Virus record (IMG/VR): IMGVR_UViG_3300044630_002434
Location: 55,712 to 119,711 of that record
Source: a virus
Direction: 5' to 3' (one strand)
DNA length: 64,000 nucleotides
Shown here: piece after piece, positions 39,320 to 48,398 of the stretch
Position numbering within the stretch: the first letter of the stretch is position 1
Layout: every line of letters starts with the position of its first letter
Program-made: the position numbers and the translations under genes
Notes under the pieces: model-generated
What the model saw: the letters and a program-made list of their open reading frames with translations, nothing else
Databases searched by the model: none
Told to the model about the DNA's origin: nothing

Positions 39320-41380
39320 TTATTCATACCAAATCGTGAGAAAAACACAACCTTGAGCGCCAGCGCGACCAATAGCACCACCAAAACCAGAAGCACCAGC
39401 ACCACCACCGCCACCTCCACCGCCATAAAGGTTACCAGGAGAACCAATAGTACCGAAATTAGTAGATGAACCAAGACCACCACCGCCACCTGCGCCAGGG
39501 TTTATAGTAGATGTTGTCCAAAGTAAAGGCGCGACGTTTCCATTTCCACCAATACTAGAAGTGTGATTCCCACCACCGCTACCACCTCCGCGAGCGCCAG
39601 TTGAAATTGCAGGAGAGTCATTTGAGCCAGTATCTAAACCTGCGCCGCCTGCGCCGCCAGTAAACATTCCTATACCGCCAGAGCCCTCTTGACCTAAGGT
39701 TGTTCCTCCAGTAAAACCAGCACTACCACCAGCAGCAATTAATGTTCCTAATGAGCCAGAGTCAGCAATTTTAAAACTTGAAGTTCCGCCACCGCTACCG
39801 CTACCGCTACCACCAGCGCCAACTGTGATAACTGCAGTAGTTTGATACCCAGAAATTAAATTGTATGTGTGAATAGACATACCTCCGCCACCACCGCCAC
39901 CTCCGCCAGCAACACTTGTACCAGAACCTCCCATACCACCTGCTCCTCCGCCACCAATAACTACGGCATGAATTGCGCGAGCACTAGTTGGAATAGTCCA
40001 AGAAGAAACGGAAGAAGTAAAAAGATGTGTTGTTGGAGCCTTTTTAGGGATGGACGTATCTATTTCCCAACGGTTGTCCGTGGCATTGTAGGTATAGCGA
40101 GTTCCAGTGTTGTTAAAGTTGTATACGTATGCAGCGCCTTGCCCTCCCGTTGGAGAAGTGTCTTCACCAGAAGCACCGATTAATGCAATGTTACCGTCTG
40201 AAGAAAGTGCGACTGACCAACCAAACTCGTCACCAGATGCGCGGTCTGATGCTACAAGTTTTTGTTTTTGAGTCCAAGTAACACCCGAACGGGTAAATAC
40301 GTATGCAGCGCCGTTATTTGTGATTGGAGAGGCGCTCTCTAGGTAAGCGCCAATAAGAGCAATATTTCCATTTGCTGAGAGGGAAACTGACCAACCAAAA
40401 CGGTCACTTCCTGCACGGTCTGACGCTAGAAGTTTTTGTTGCTGTGTCCACGTGGAACCTGAGCGGGTGAATACATATGCAGCGCCGTTGTCTACGTTTG
40501 GAGACGTATTCTCGTATCTAGCACCAACAATTGCTGTATTGCCATCTGAGGAAAGGGCGACTGAAGCACCAAACTCGTCACCTGTTGCTAGGTCTGATGC
40601 TAAAAGTTTTTGTTGCTGTGTCCATACACCTGCTGAGCGGGTGAATACATATGCAGCGCCATTGTCTGTATTAGGGGAGGTGTCTTCTAGGTAAGCACCA
40701 ATTAAGGCTGTATTTCCGTCTGAGGAAATTGCCATTGACGCACCAAAATAATCAGTTGACGCTCGGTCTGATGCTGTTAATTTTTGTTGTTCTGTCCATA
40801 TACCTGCTGTGCGGGTAAATACGTAAGCAGCGCCTTGGTTTGTGTTTGGGGAGGTGGATTCAGCACGAGCGCCAATAAAGGCTATGTTTCCATCCGAAGA
40901 AAGGGCGACTGAATAGCCTAAATTATCACCTGCTGCGCGGTCTGATGCTAAGATTTTTTGTTGCTCAGTCCATACACCTGCCGTGCGGGTGAATACGTAT
41001 GCAGCGCCGTTAAATGTAGTTGGGGATGTCGCTTCTCCCCAAGCACCAATTAGGGCTGTGTTTCCGTCTGAAGAGAGGGCGACTGACCAACCAAATCGAG
41101 CGTTAGATGCAGTGTCAGATAACACATCAGATGCTAAGAGTTTTGTTTGCTCAGTCCATGTAGAACCTGAACGGGTGAATACATAAGCAGCGCCGTTTAG
41201 TGTGTTTGGGGAGGTGGATTCAGCACGAGCGCCAACAATTAGTGTAAAACCATCTGCAGATAAAAAAACTGACTCGCCAAAACTGTCAGAAGTTTCACGG
41301 TCAGACGCTAAAAGTTTTTGTACCTGCGGAGGAATATAGGTATCACCATTAGAGGGTGATGTAGGAAAAACTGTAGACAT
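39320..41380 (-). CDS. Tail-fibre protein with inserted seven-bladed propeller and glycine-rich tip
   Basis: A 686-residue fusion. It starts FPTSPSNGDTYIP and, about 430 residues later, continues RYTYNATDNRWEIDTS: the same module as the two neighbouring genes, split by an insertion. The insertion holds seven FG-GAP-like repeats of about 58 residues (KLLASDR...G.SVALSSDGNTALIGA ... GAAYVFTRS...WTQQQ), predicted to close a seven-bladed propeller. A Gly-rich tip follows to the end (FLTIWYE). Part of it is 97 bp identical to the gene at 58179. Confidence 0.85.
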   Translation of the reverse strand: MSTVFPTSPSNGDTYIPPQVQKLLASDRETSDSFGESVFLSADGFTLIVGARAESTSPNTLNGAAYVFTRSGSTWTEQTKLLASDVLSDTASNARFGWSVALSSDGNTALIGAWGEATSPTTFNGAAYVFTRTAGVWTEQQKILASDRAAGDNLGYSVALSSDGNIAFIGARAESTSPNTNQGAAYVFTRTAGIWTEQQKLTASDRASTDYFGASMAISSDGNTALIGAYLEDTSPNTDNGAAYVFTRSAGVWTQQQKLLASDLATGDEFGASVALSSDGNTAIVGARYENTSPNVDNGAAYVFTRSGSTWTQQQKLLASDRAGSDRFGWSVSLSANGNIALIGAYLESASPITNNGAAYVFTRSGVTWTQKQKLVASDRASGDEFGWSVALSSDGNIALIGASGEDTSPTGGQGAAYVYNFNNTGTRYTYNATDNRWEIDTSIPKKAPTTHLFTSSVSSWTIPTSARAIHAVVIGGGGAGGMGGSGTSVAGGGGGGGGGMSIHTYNLISGYQTTAVITVGAGGSGSGSGGGTSSFKIADSGSLGTLIAAGGSAGFTGGTTLGQEGSGGIGMFTGGAGGAGLDTGSNDSPAISTGARGGGSGGGNHTSSIGGNGNVAPLLWTTSTINPGAGGGGGLGSSTNFGTIGSPGNLYGGGGGGGGAGASGFGGAIGRAGAQGCVFLTIWYE
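40591..40687 (-). repeat. 97-bp perfect direct repeat, copy 1
   Basis: Identical to 60830-60926, in the same orientation 20.2 kb away. Both lie in FG-GAP repeat coding regions. The match stops abruptly at both ends. Confidence 0.9.
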
Positions 41381-41439
41381 ATCCGTGCTCCGTCATGTGG
41401 TCTTTGTGGTAGTAATAGTTTACCTCAAAGAGCGAAAGT

Positions 41440-42138
41440 CTACCTGACCCAAATCATGCCAACATCAGCCTTTTGTCTTAGATGACCGCCTGTAATCCAG
41501 CCACTAGATTGCCATGCATCTCTAGTTTCATCTAGCCAATCGTAGATTGAATCTGCTTTAGAAATTGGTCGGTATTCAGTTGGCTCTAGGAGGTGATGTG
41601 TAATGTATTGAAGCGCGTACTCCGTGTAGCCATTTACTTTGGCTAAGCGCTTTAGGTCTTCAACGTGCCTATCCATATGCTCAATGTGCCACTCAAAACA
41701 AAGACGCTCTGGCTTGTATGACATTCCAGCAATAACTTTAGACTCCCCACCCTCGACATCTATTTTTACTAAATTAGGAAGTCCATACTGTTCAATAGCC
41801 CAATCCATAGTGCAAGTATTTGCGCGTACAGTGCGGTACTCGATGTCTTTAATACGGGAATCCTCGCCCTTAATCCAAGAAAGTTCCATCGTAGAACTTC
41901 CATCTCCTTGGTTTAGTTCTCCATTACCGCATTCATAAAACTCAATTGTTTCGTTACCAACATCTGATACTGCAACCTTAAGAGGTACTACTCGCTGGTC
42001 ATAAAAATAGTTTTCAGCAAGAAGTTTATACATTCTTGGTGCTGGCTCAAAGGCAATTACTTTGTCAAAACCATATGTATTAAGAGCAATCCACGTAGCC
42101 TCACCGCGATTAGCGCCAACATCAAAAAATAGTTTCAC
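41440..42138 (-). CDS. FkbM-family methyltransferase
   Basis: A 232-residue SAM-dependent enzyme: FFDVGANRGEATWIAL (SAM-binding loop), VIAFEPAPRMYKLL, VSDVGNETIEFYECG, and NLVKIDVEGGESKVIAGM (the diagnostic IDVEG motif). FkbM enzymes O-methylate sugars or polyketides; here a sugar made or attached by the neighbours is likely. Its stop and the next ATG overlap. Confidence 0.85.
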   Translation of the reverse strand: MKLFFDVGANRGEATWIALNTYGFDKVIAFEPAPRMYKLLAENYFYDQRVVPLKVAVSDVGNETIEFYECGNGELNQGDGSSTMELSWIKGEDSRIKDIEYRTVRANTCTMDWAIEQYGLPNLVKIDVEGGESKVIAGMSYKPERLCFEWHIEHMDRHVEDLKRLAKVNGYTEYALQYITHHLLEPTEYRPISKADSIYDWLDETRDAWQSSGWITGGHLRQKADVGMIWVR

Positions 42139-43142
42139 TACATCAACCTATGAGACCAAGTTTTAGGAGTCTTTTCAGTAGTAAACTCAAGAGGTAAATG
42201 ATAACTAAAAGGCTTAGCACCTTCAGAATCAATCCACGATACAAGTTCTTTAAGACCTTCATCAAGTGTTGTAGAAGTGTGGTACCCAAGTAACTCACGG
42301 GCTAATTCTGAAGAACACTCGGCGCGGTAAACTTCCTGAGGACGACCAGGCATGTAGATAGGGTCTAAATCAAAACCAATAATTTCAGCCAACTTTTCTG
42401 CAAGTTGGTTAATTGTTATTGTTTCTTCGTCTGGACCAATATTTACTACGCGACCATCAGCAATATTTGTTGTTGCAGCAAGCGCAGACGGATTAATTAC
42501 GTCTTGAATAAACGAGAAACAGCGTTGCTGAGTACCGTCACCATAAATGATTGGTTGCTTGCCTTGAAGCATACGATTAGTCATAATAGAAGCCACGTTA
42601 CGATATGGGTCGTCATACTTTTGACGCGGACCAATAATGTTGTGCGGAACCATGATTGTGTATTCAAGCCCATGAGTTGTAGCAATGTTGGCTACAAGGC
42701 GCTCTGCTTCGTATTTTGAAATACCGTAAGGGTCTTGAGGCTTTGGAGTCATGTCTTCGGTATAGGGCAAGACATCTTGAGTACCGTAGCGAGCCATAGA
42801 AGAGTACTGAACTACTTTACGGACTCCGCACTTTACTGATGCGCTCATTACAGAAGCAACAAGCAACGAAGTATTGCGAACAATTAGTGCAGGAGAAAAA
42901 ACAGAGAGACCTTCGTAAGCAGTGCAAGCAGTATTAAGAACAATGTCTGCGCCTTCAAATGCTTTATGCAAGTTCTCAGGCTCTGTTGCGTCTACCTCAA
43001 AAAACTCAACGCCTTCTGGAATATTGCTCTTGTAACCACCAAGTAGGTTGTCTACACCAGAAACTTCCCATCCTTGAGCAAGAAAGTGGTCAGCCATGTG
43101 GCTACCTAAAAATCCAGCGACTCCTGTAATTGCTACTTTCAT
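42138..43142 (-). CDS. NAD-dependent sugar epimerase/dehydratase
   Basis: A 334-residue short-chain dehydrogenase of the GalE/RmlB type: TGVAGFLGSHM (NAD-binding GxxGxxG), VDNLLGGYKSNI, the catalytic Y in PYGISKYEAERL (YxxxK), and GPRQKYDDPYRNVAS. It interconverts or dehydrates nucleotide sugars to supply the neighbouring transferases. I use the ATG at 43142 that overlaps the previous stop (ATGA); a GTG three codons earlier is possible. Confidence 0.9.
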   Translation of the reverse strand: MKVAITGVAGFLGSHMADHFLAQGWEVSGVDNLLGGYKSNIPEGVEFFEVDATEPENLHKAFEGADIVLNTACTAYEGLSVFSPALIVRNTSLLVASVMSASVKCGVRKVVQYSSMARYGTQDVLPYTEDMTPKPQDPYGISKYEAERLVANIATTHGLEYTIMVPHNIIGPRQKYDDPYRNVASIMTNRMLQGKQPIIYGDGTQQRCFSFIQDVINPSALAATTNIADGRVVNIGPDEETITINQLAEKLAEIIGFDLDPIYMPGRPQEVYRAECSSELARELLGYHTSTTLDEGLKELVSWIDSEGAKPFSYHLPLEFTTEKTPKTWSHRLM

Positions 43143-43906
43143 GCTATCCACTCCGTAAGTTTGTCTAAGTTTTCTTTAATGTACTCAGGATAAGTTTCAT
43201 CGACAGGGACTACAACTAAATCCATACCTTGTCGACGAAACAAATCTGTCCGCTCTTCAATACTACTAACAATGTTGTCTAAGTTAGTTATTGAATCGAA
43301 GTTAAATTCTTGATGTGAAAACGCTTCAATTTTTTTCTTGATGTTTTCTGGTGTTTTGATGTAAGAAAAATGCCAACCAGCATCAGGAATTAATTCGTGG
43401 TCCATAAATCTAATTTCCGTGTGATTAGTGAAGTGCTTGTAGGAAATATACTTTGAGCGCCAACACATTTCAGTTGTAAGTATATTAAACTTGTAATAGT
43501 AAGTTTTGTAGTGAAAAGCCCCACCAAACTCATTAAACCCGTTCTTAAGGCTTTCAATCACGGTCCTGCGAGGAATCTCATCTGCATCTGAAAGAAGAAT
43601 AAGGTCTCCGTCTTCTAACCCAAGATGCTGAATATTTTCTTTGCATAGGTGATTCTTCTGGAAGTACTCTCTGTCCCACTGGTTTTCAAACTGCGCTCTT
43701 GGAACAGTAATAATTTCTACTTTGTCAGCGTATTGCGGATAGCGCTGGTATAGATGCTCAGAAAGATGTAGTGGCTTTGGTTTTCCTGTAAAAGTTTCTT
43801 CGCATTCAACAATGACAAACTTATCCACTAAGTCGTAGAGTTCTTTAAAACGTACATCTAAAATGAGAAACTCATCAAAGAAAGGGAAGCAATCAACTAC
43901 TTTCAC
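43139..43906 (-). CDS. Family 17-like glycosyltransferase (N-acetylglucosaminyltransferase type)
   Basis: A 255-residue protein matching GT17: DCFPFFDEFLILDVRFKELY, VIVECEETFTGKPKPLHL, LSDADEIPRR (D-x-D metal site) and GWHFSYIK. In eukaryotes GT17 adds bisecting GlcNAc; phage and bacterial members are uncharacterised. The GTG at 43906 overlaps the previous stop; an in-frame TTG seven codons upstream lies in that gene. Confidence 0.85.
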   Translation of the reverse strand: MKVVDCFPFFDEFLILDVRFKELYDLVDKFVIVECEETFTGKPKPLHLSEHLYQRYPQYADKVEIITVPRAQFENQWDREYFQKNHLCKENIQHLGLEDGDLILLSDADEIPRRTVIESLKNGFNEFGGAFHYKTYYYKFNILTTEMCWRSKYISYKHFTNHTEIRFMDHELIPDAGWHFSYIKTPENIKKKIEAFSHQEFNFDSITNLDNIVSSIEERTDLFRRQGMDLVVVPVDETYPEYIKENLDKLTEWIA

Positions 43907-44424
43907 TTTACAGCCTTTAACTCCCAAATAAGCCAGTAGGGAACATTTTCATGCCAGTACTGGTTGACTAATTCAAAGTTACCTATAAACCCATACTGAT
44001 GACAAAGCCCCATTGACTGGTCCCAATTGGTTTTTTTAGACGGCTGAACAAAATAAAGAACACTCTTGGTGCTGATGTAGTTAACGTGCTGAGGGTCTTG
44101 AAAGGTTTCGTGATGAGGCACTGCAGGAGTAGCAAAATAAGCAACACCGCTAGGCTTAAGAACGCGCCATACTTCACTCATAATGTCAATGAATGGTTGC
44201 TTACGTTCGCGACCAAGGTAAATAACGCGAGGGATGTGCTCTAAAAAGTCGTAACCAGAAACATAATCAAAAAAGTCATCCTCGAATGGAATGGGGTCTA
44301 TGGCTAGGTCAGCAACCTTAATGTTTGGGTTGCCAAGTTCAACAATATCTACCCCGAAAACTTCATCGGCATTGTATGGATTTCTAGGATTTATTCCGCA
44401 ACCTAAATCTAAAGTTTTTGTCAT
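43903..44424 (-). CDS. SAM-dependent methyltransferase
   Basis: A 173-residue small class I methyltransferase with LDLGCGINPRNPYN (SAM loop), VFGVDIVEL, DPIPFEDDFFDYVSGYDFLEHI, and EVWRVLKPSGVAYFATPA. This is the pattern of sugar/lipid methyltransferases in polysaccharide clusters. Coupled by overlap to the GT17-like gene. Confidence 0.85.
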   Translation of the reverse strand: MTKTLDLGCGINPRNPYNADEVFGVDIVELGNPNIKVADLAIDPIPFEDDFFDYVSGYDFLEHIPRVIYLGRERKQPFIDIMSEVWRVLKPSGVAYFATPAVPHHETFQDPQHVNYISTKSVLYFVQPSKKTNWDQSMGLCHQYGFIGNFELVNQYWHENVPYWLIWELKAVK

Positions 44425-45113
44425 TGCGTAGTCATTTTTTTAATTTTTTCTATGTCTTCCTTAAAATTTTTGTCCATGTAGTTCGCGTATCCTTCTCCAT
44501 CACTATCCATCAAGCCAAGAACTTTAACGCTTAGTTCGTCCTGAGGCGCTCTTCCAGCAATAGGATGCATATGCTTCATAATTACATCATCAAAATATTC
44601 AATATATCCTAACTCTTTCCCTACAGACATCCAAAAATTATCAAAGTAGTTGTGAGCAACAGCAGGGCACCCAAAAAATCCAAGAGCAGTCACTAAATTG
44701 CTTGACACACAAGGATGCGTGGGCAGGTTCTGACCATGAATTGTGTCGTTTGCGTATACAACTCCATAAGGAACACTTTTAAGGTAGTTAACAAATCTAG
44801 ACTCCCAAGGAGTCTGAAAAACAATATCATCAGCCGTAAAAGCCATGTATTTGTAGTTACTAGCAATATCTAAAGCAATAGTGTTTAGTTTTTGCATCAA
44901 AGTATTTTCAGCAGATTGAACTGTAATACTTTCTATCTCCTTAACAGAGTATAAAAAGTCAAACACTTCTAAATTGTCATCATCAATAATGACATGCAAA
45001 TCTGAAAGCCCTTCGGACTGTCTATGCCAAGAGTTAATAGCGCCTTTGAGACGTTTTTTTCTATCCTCTCCCGCGTAACGTATTGGAAGAATTAATGCAA
45101 TTCTATCTAACAT
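44421..45113 (-). CDS. GT-A-type glycosyltransferase-like protein (no TPR)
   Basis: A 230-residue protein: RIALILPIRYAGEDRKKRLK, DLHVIIDDDN, YKYMAFTADDIVFQT (DD metal site), and GFFGCPAVAHNYFDNFWM. It is a clear paralogue of the C-terminal half of the next gene (same LPxR ... HVIIDxDD ... GCPAVAHNxFDNFW series). It probably transfers a sugar to a fibre or lipid. Minus-strand overlap on both sides. Confidence 0.7.
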   Translation of the reverse strand: MLDRIALILPIRYAGEDRKKRLKGAINSWHRQSEGLSDLHVIIDDDNLEVFDFLYSVKEIESITVQSAENTLMQKLNTIALDIASNYKYMAFTADDIVFQTPWESRFVNYLKSVPYGVVYANDTIHGQNLPTHPCVSSNLVTALGFFGCPAVAHNYFDNFWMSVGKELGYIEYFDDVIMKHMHPIAGRAPQDELSVKVLGLMDSDGEGYANYMDKNFKEDIEKIKKMTTQ

Positions 45114-46356
45114 TGATGTAGTCCTTTATTTTTTGTAGGTCTTCACTAAATTTATTTGCTTTGTAGTCTTCATATTTTTCTTTATCAGACTCTAAAAGAC
45201 CAGTCACTTTGTGGTAGATGGTATCTGGAGTCCATCCAGTTCTACGGTGGTCCATAATAATATCTGGCATAAACTTTTCAGTTCCAAGTTCTTTTGCTAT
45301 CTCGCTCCAGAAGTTATCAAAGAAGTTATGAGCAACTGCAGGGCAACCATAGAATCCAACAGCACGAACCATATTTGTTGTAATGCACGGGTGAGTTCCC
45401 CAGTTTATGTGGTCTGGAAGGTCAAGAGTGTTTCCGTACACAAGACCAGCAGGGACACTACTTAAGTACTCAATAAACTCGGACTCCCATAAAGTCTTAA
45501 ATACTAAGTCGTCTCCAACAAACATTATGTATTTGTATGTTTTTGCTAGTTCTGGTCCAACTGTGTTTATTTTTTCCATAAGGGTAAGTTCAGGTGGCTG
45601 TACCGTTACGCTAAATTTATTTTTATGCTCGCTTAAAAATCCAAAATTATGAGTGTCATCAGAGTCAATAATGATGTGAACGTCTGAAAGTCCCTCAGTC
45701 ACTTTAGACCATGAATTAAGACACTTAATTAGTCTTTGCGCTCTACCTGTTCCGTTATCTCGCACGGGAAGAACAATAGCAATTTTATCTAACTGAACAT
45801 TAAAAGTTTTAAGACTGTTATGCACCGCAGACCTGTGAGAGGGCTCAAGTTCTTTAAGATTTCCTAGTTTAATAAACATATCTAAACTTTCGCTTTGGCG
45901 GTCTAGCCACCAAGCACTTAAAGCCTTTTGAAACTCTAAAGCGTTTACGCCGATATATCCAACATCAACAGGAAGCGGTGCTAATTCTTTGTTTTCTTGG
46001 ACAAGACCAAGTTCAGCAAAAGTATGGCACTCTTGCCAGTTTGCTGTTTTTTCATAGAACTTAGATAGTTTGTAGTAAGCCTCTGGTCGCTCTGGAGTAT
46101 GTTCAATAGCCTGAAGAAAACTATTACTTACGTTCCAGTCTCGTTCGCCTTGACGCTCTAAACAAATTCCAACTTTAATAAGAGAAGAGTAGACCAGTTC
46201 TTTGGTTATCCCATACTCTGCTGCTCTTAAATAAAAGGATATCGCAGAAGCATTCTGACCAATGTTTTCATATTCAACGGCTATCTTAAAATTAAGTTCA
46301 GCGCTGTGAGGTTCAAAAGATAGAGATGAGATTAATTCTTTAATATTATTGTACAT
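45103..46356 (-). CDS. TPR-domain protein fused to a GT-A-type glycosyltransferase
   Basis: A 417-residue fusion. Residues 15-190 hold TPR-like helices (ELNFKIAVEYENIGQNASAI, YYKLSKFYEKTANWQE), and residues 200-410 the same transferase fold as the neighbouring gene (IAIVLPVRDNG, VHIIIDSDD, YIMFVGDDLVF, GFYGCPAVAHNFFDNFW). TPRs often tether GTs to their protein acceptors. The ATG at 46356 overlaps the propeller gene's stop; a longer upstream frame lies inside that gene. Confidence 0.7.
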   Translation of the reverse strand: MYNNIKELISSLSFEPHSAELNFKIAVEYENIGQNASAISFYLRAAEYGITKELVYSSLIKVGICLERQGERDWNVSNSFLQAIEHTPERPEAYYKLSKFYEKTANWQECHTFAELGLVQENKELAPLPVDVGYIGVNALEFQKALSAWWLDRQSESLDMFIKLGNLKELEPSHRSAVHNSLKTFNVQLDKIAIVLPVRDNGTGRAQRLIKCLNSWSKVTEGLSDVHIIIDSDDTHNFGFLSEHKNKFSVTVQPPELTLMEKINTVGPELAKTYKYIMFVGDDLVFKTLWESEFIEYLSSVPAGLVYGNTLDLPDHINWGTHPCITTNMVRAVGFYGCPAVAHNFFDNFWSEIAKELGTEKFMPDIIMDHRRTGWTPDTIYHKVTGLLESDKEKYEDYKANKFSEDLQKIKDYINVR

Positions 46357-47356
46357 TTGACAAAGCCTCCAGCACATATTTATCCACAAGTTGTTTAGGC
46401 ACATCAAGAATGTATGCAGCGTTATCTTGAAATCCAAAAGTTACTAATAAGTTCTCACCAAAAACAGCAGCGCCAGCACAGAACTCTACGCGAGCATCTA
46501 AAAACGTAATGGGGTTAGGAGAAACACCAACTAGATTCCATTGGTCATCCCACACACAAAATCTGTGACGGTATATGCCGTCCTTACGTCCTAGATAGTT
46601 ATTGAATAAATAAACTTCGTGAGTGATTGATACGCGGTAATTACCCCAACGAAATACCTGAGACCCACCGCGTTGGTCTGCAGGAGCAGAGACACCTTCA
46701 CGAACAAAGAGTTGTTCGCAACGTGGAGGGTTTTCTAGATGCGCTTGAACAAGTTCTGTAGGAGCAGTCCACTTAACTAAGTGGAATGGCATATCTAAAA
46801 CTGGAACCCAGTTTTTTTCACAATATGAATTACCATTGAGTGGAGCAGGAATTCTATGCCTAGAAACTTCTTTTGCAGTCCAGTTTTCTTTGTCTAGTTC
46901 GATTTCACTAAACTCCATACGACCTTGACCGCTCGTAGTCGTGTCGCGACGAACACCAATTAGGTAATATTTGTCTTCCCAATAAACTAAACGAGCATCT
47001 TCAAGACCAACAAACTCCCAAAGGGGCTCAACATCAAGCAAAGACGTGTCAACAACTGTTGACTTTTCTATTTCTAGATTCTCGTTTAATTTACATAAAT
47101 AATTTGTTGTAGCAAGACGCTGGTCAGTTTCAGGATGCAAATACGCAAGAGGACCCCAACGGCTAGTGAAGCGTTGGTTTCCTTCAGAGTGGTAAAGCGT
47201 GTAGTTTACGTGCCTTAGATTTACAAGAATATCCCCATCTTTATCAATAAAAACAGACGGATTCATTAGACCAGTGCTATTACTAGCCTCATTAGCAATA
47301 ATAAGAGGGGAAATTGACCCCCCGCTATCCAAGGTTTCTTGCACAAAAGTTGTCAT
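46346..47356 (-). CDS. GH130-like beta-propeller protein (copy 3)
   Basis: A 336-residue protein with NPSVFID, GLEDARLVYWED, CEKNWVPVLD, RGGSQVFRWG, HRFCVWDD and EFCAGAA. It shares all landmarks with copies at 9394 and 15163 though overall identity is low. Located with sugar-modifying genes, it may trim or bind the same glycan. AAAGGA ribosome site; start at 47356 rather than an in-frame ATG 11 codons upstream. Confidence 0.65.
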   Translation of the reverse strand: MTTFVQETLDSGGSISPLIIANEASNSTGLMNPSVFIDKDGDILVNLRHVNYTLYHSEGNQRFTSRWGPLAYLHPETDQRLATTNYLCKLNENLEIEKSTVVDTSLLDVEPLWEFVGLEDARLVYWEDKYYLIGVRRDTTTSGQGRMEFSEIELDKENWTAKEVSRHRIPAPLNGNSYCEKNWVPVLDMPFHLVKWTAPTELVQAHLENPPRCEQLFVREGVSAPADQRGGSQVFRWGNYRVSITHEVYLFNNYLGRKDGIYRHRFCVWDDQWNLVGVSPNPITFLDARVEFCAGAAVFGENLLVTFGFQDNAAYILDVPKQLVDKYVLEALSNVQ

Positions 47357-47396
47357 ATGTAGTCCTTTAGTAGTATGTCTTAAAAACATAATGCTA

Positions 47397-48119
47397 TTAA
47401 TTGTATGTTTTTATCTCCCGCCAAAAAGTTTTATAGCGATTTCCAAATTTTTGTTGACCTCTATGAAATTCTCCACGAGACTTTTCAATTGGCTCAATTA
47501 AAAATTCTGAGTCCCAATCGTCCCTTTTAAATGGTATTGCTTGAACAAAAGGAGTTCCAGCAGGAATCAAACCCTTAAAATCTTTTCTAATTAAAAACGG
47601 GAAATTAACAGCAATCGGGTGTTTGTCTGTGTCAACGACTGCTGGCAAAGTATAAAAAGGCAAATTATAATGATGAAAAGGCATTGTAAAAAGAGTCGAG
47701 TAACCTTTTGGAGTTCTCATAATCCACGGGTTAATAAATTTAAAAGCAAACTCTGTATCCCACAAGTCTTTATCAATTGGCATTGAATCGAACTGTGATT
47801 TTTTATGCGATTCAATAGCAATAAAATCATCCATGCTCCACTGCCATGAAGTGTTTTCTTCGTTCTTTTCTACGTTAAGGTCACAAAAAGTTTTAAACAT
47901 ATAACCAGAAGACATTACGTCAAAAACAGGCATACATTTTTTAATAGTGTGGTTGTAAGTACCAGTGTCTTGTATGCGCTTTACGCCTTCTGTATAACTT
48001 TTTTGTTCGGCATACCAATTTGGTAAAGATTTTATTGATGGAACAGGACGAGACATCTTAATAAAATCTTCTTTAGATGTCGTAATAAATTCAACTTTTA
48101 GGGGTTTTTTATTTTTCAT
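47397..48119 (-). CDS. Hypothetical phage protein
   Basis: A 240-residue protein without a signal peptide. It is rich in aromatic and Asp/Lys residues (SWQWSMDDFIAIE, PWIMRTPKGYSTLFTMPF, VNFPFLIRKDFKGLIPAGTPFVQAIPF). Similar proteins seem to occur next to fibre genes in several phages; I have no firm function. Could modify or decorate a fibre. Confidence 0.5.
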   Translation of the reverse strand: MKNKKPLKVEFITTSKEDFIKMSRPVPSIKSLPNWYAEQKSYTEGVKRIQDTGTYNHTIKKCMPVFDVMSSGYMFKTFCDLNVEKNEENTSWQWSMDDFIAIESHKKSQFDSMPIDKDLWDTEFAFKFINPWIMRTPKGYSTLFTMPFHHYNLPFYTLPAVVDTDKHPIAVNFPFLIRKDFKGLIPAGTPFVQAIPFKRDDWDSEFLIEPIEKSRGEFHRGQQKFGNRYKTFWREIKTYN

Positions 48120-48120
48120 A

Positions 48121-48390
48121 TTATTCTGAAGGGATTAACTCATCAACAGCCGCGCGAAGCCGAGCAAGAGCGACTACTTCAGCACTTGCAGTCTGTGATG
48201 CTTGATGTTTTGCACTTTCTAGTTGACTGCGAACACTCTCTGCTTCAAGAGATTCTGAATTTAAAAACTCTAAACTTGCTTCAAGAATATCTACTTGTTC
48301 GTAGTTATAAAGAGTCTGTTGACCATATTGAGAAGCAATATTGCAAAGTGTTGAAATTGATGAATAGTTTTTTGGTAGATATGTTGGCAT
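48121..48390 (-). CDS. Small coiled-coil protein
   Basis: An 89-residue all-helical protein with heptad-like stretches (EASLEFLNSESLEAESVRSQ). It could be a fibre assembly chaperone given its position between fibre-related genes; no family recognised. Confidence 0.5.
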   Translation of the reverse strand: MPTYLPKNYSSISTLCNIASQYGQQTLYNYEQVDILEASLEFLNSESLEAESVRSQLESAKHQASQTASAEVVALARLRAAVDELIPSE

Positions 48391-48398
48391 TTATACTC

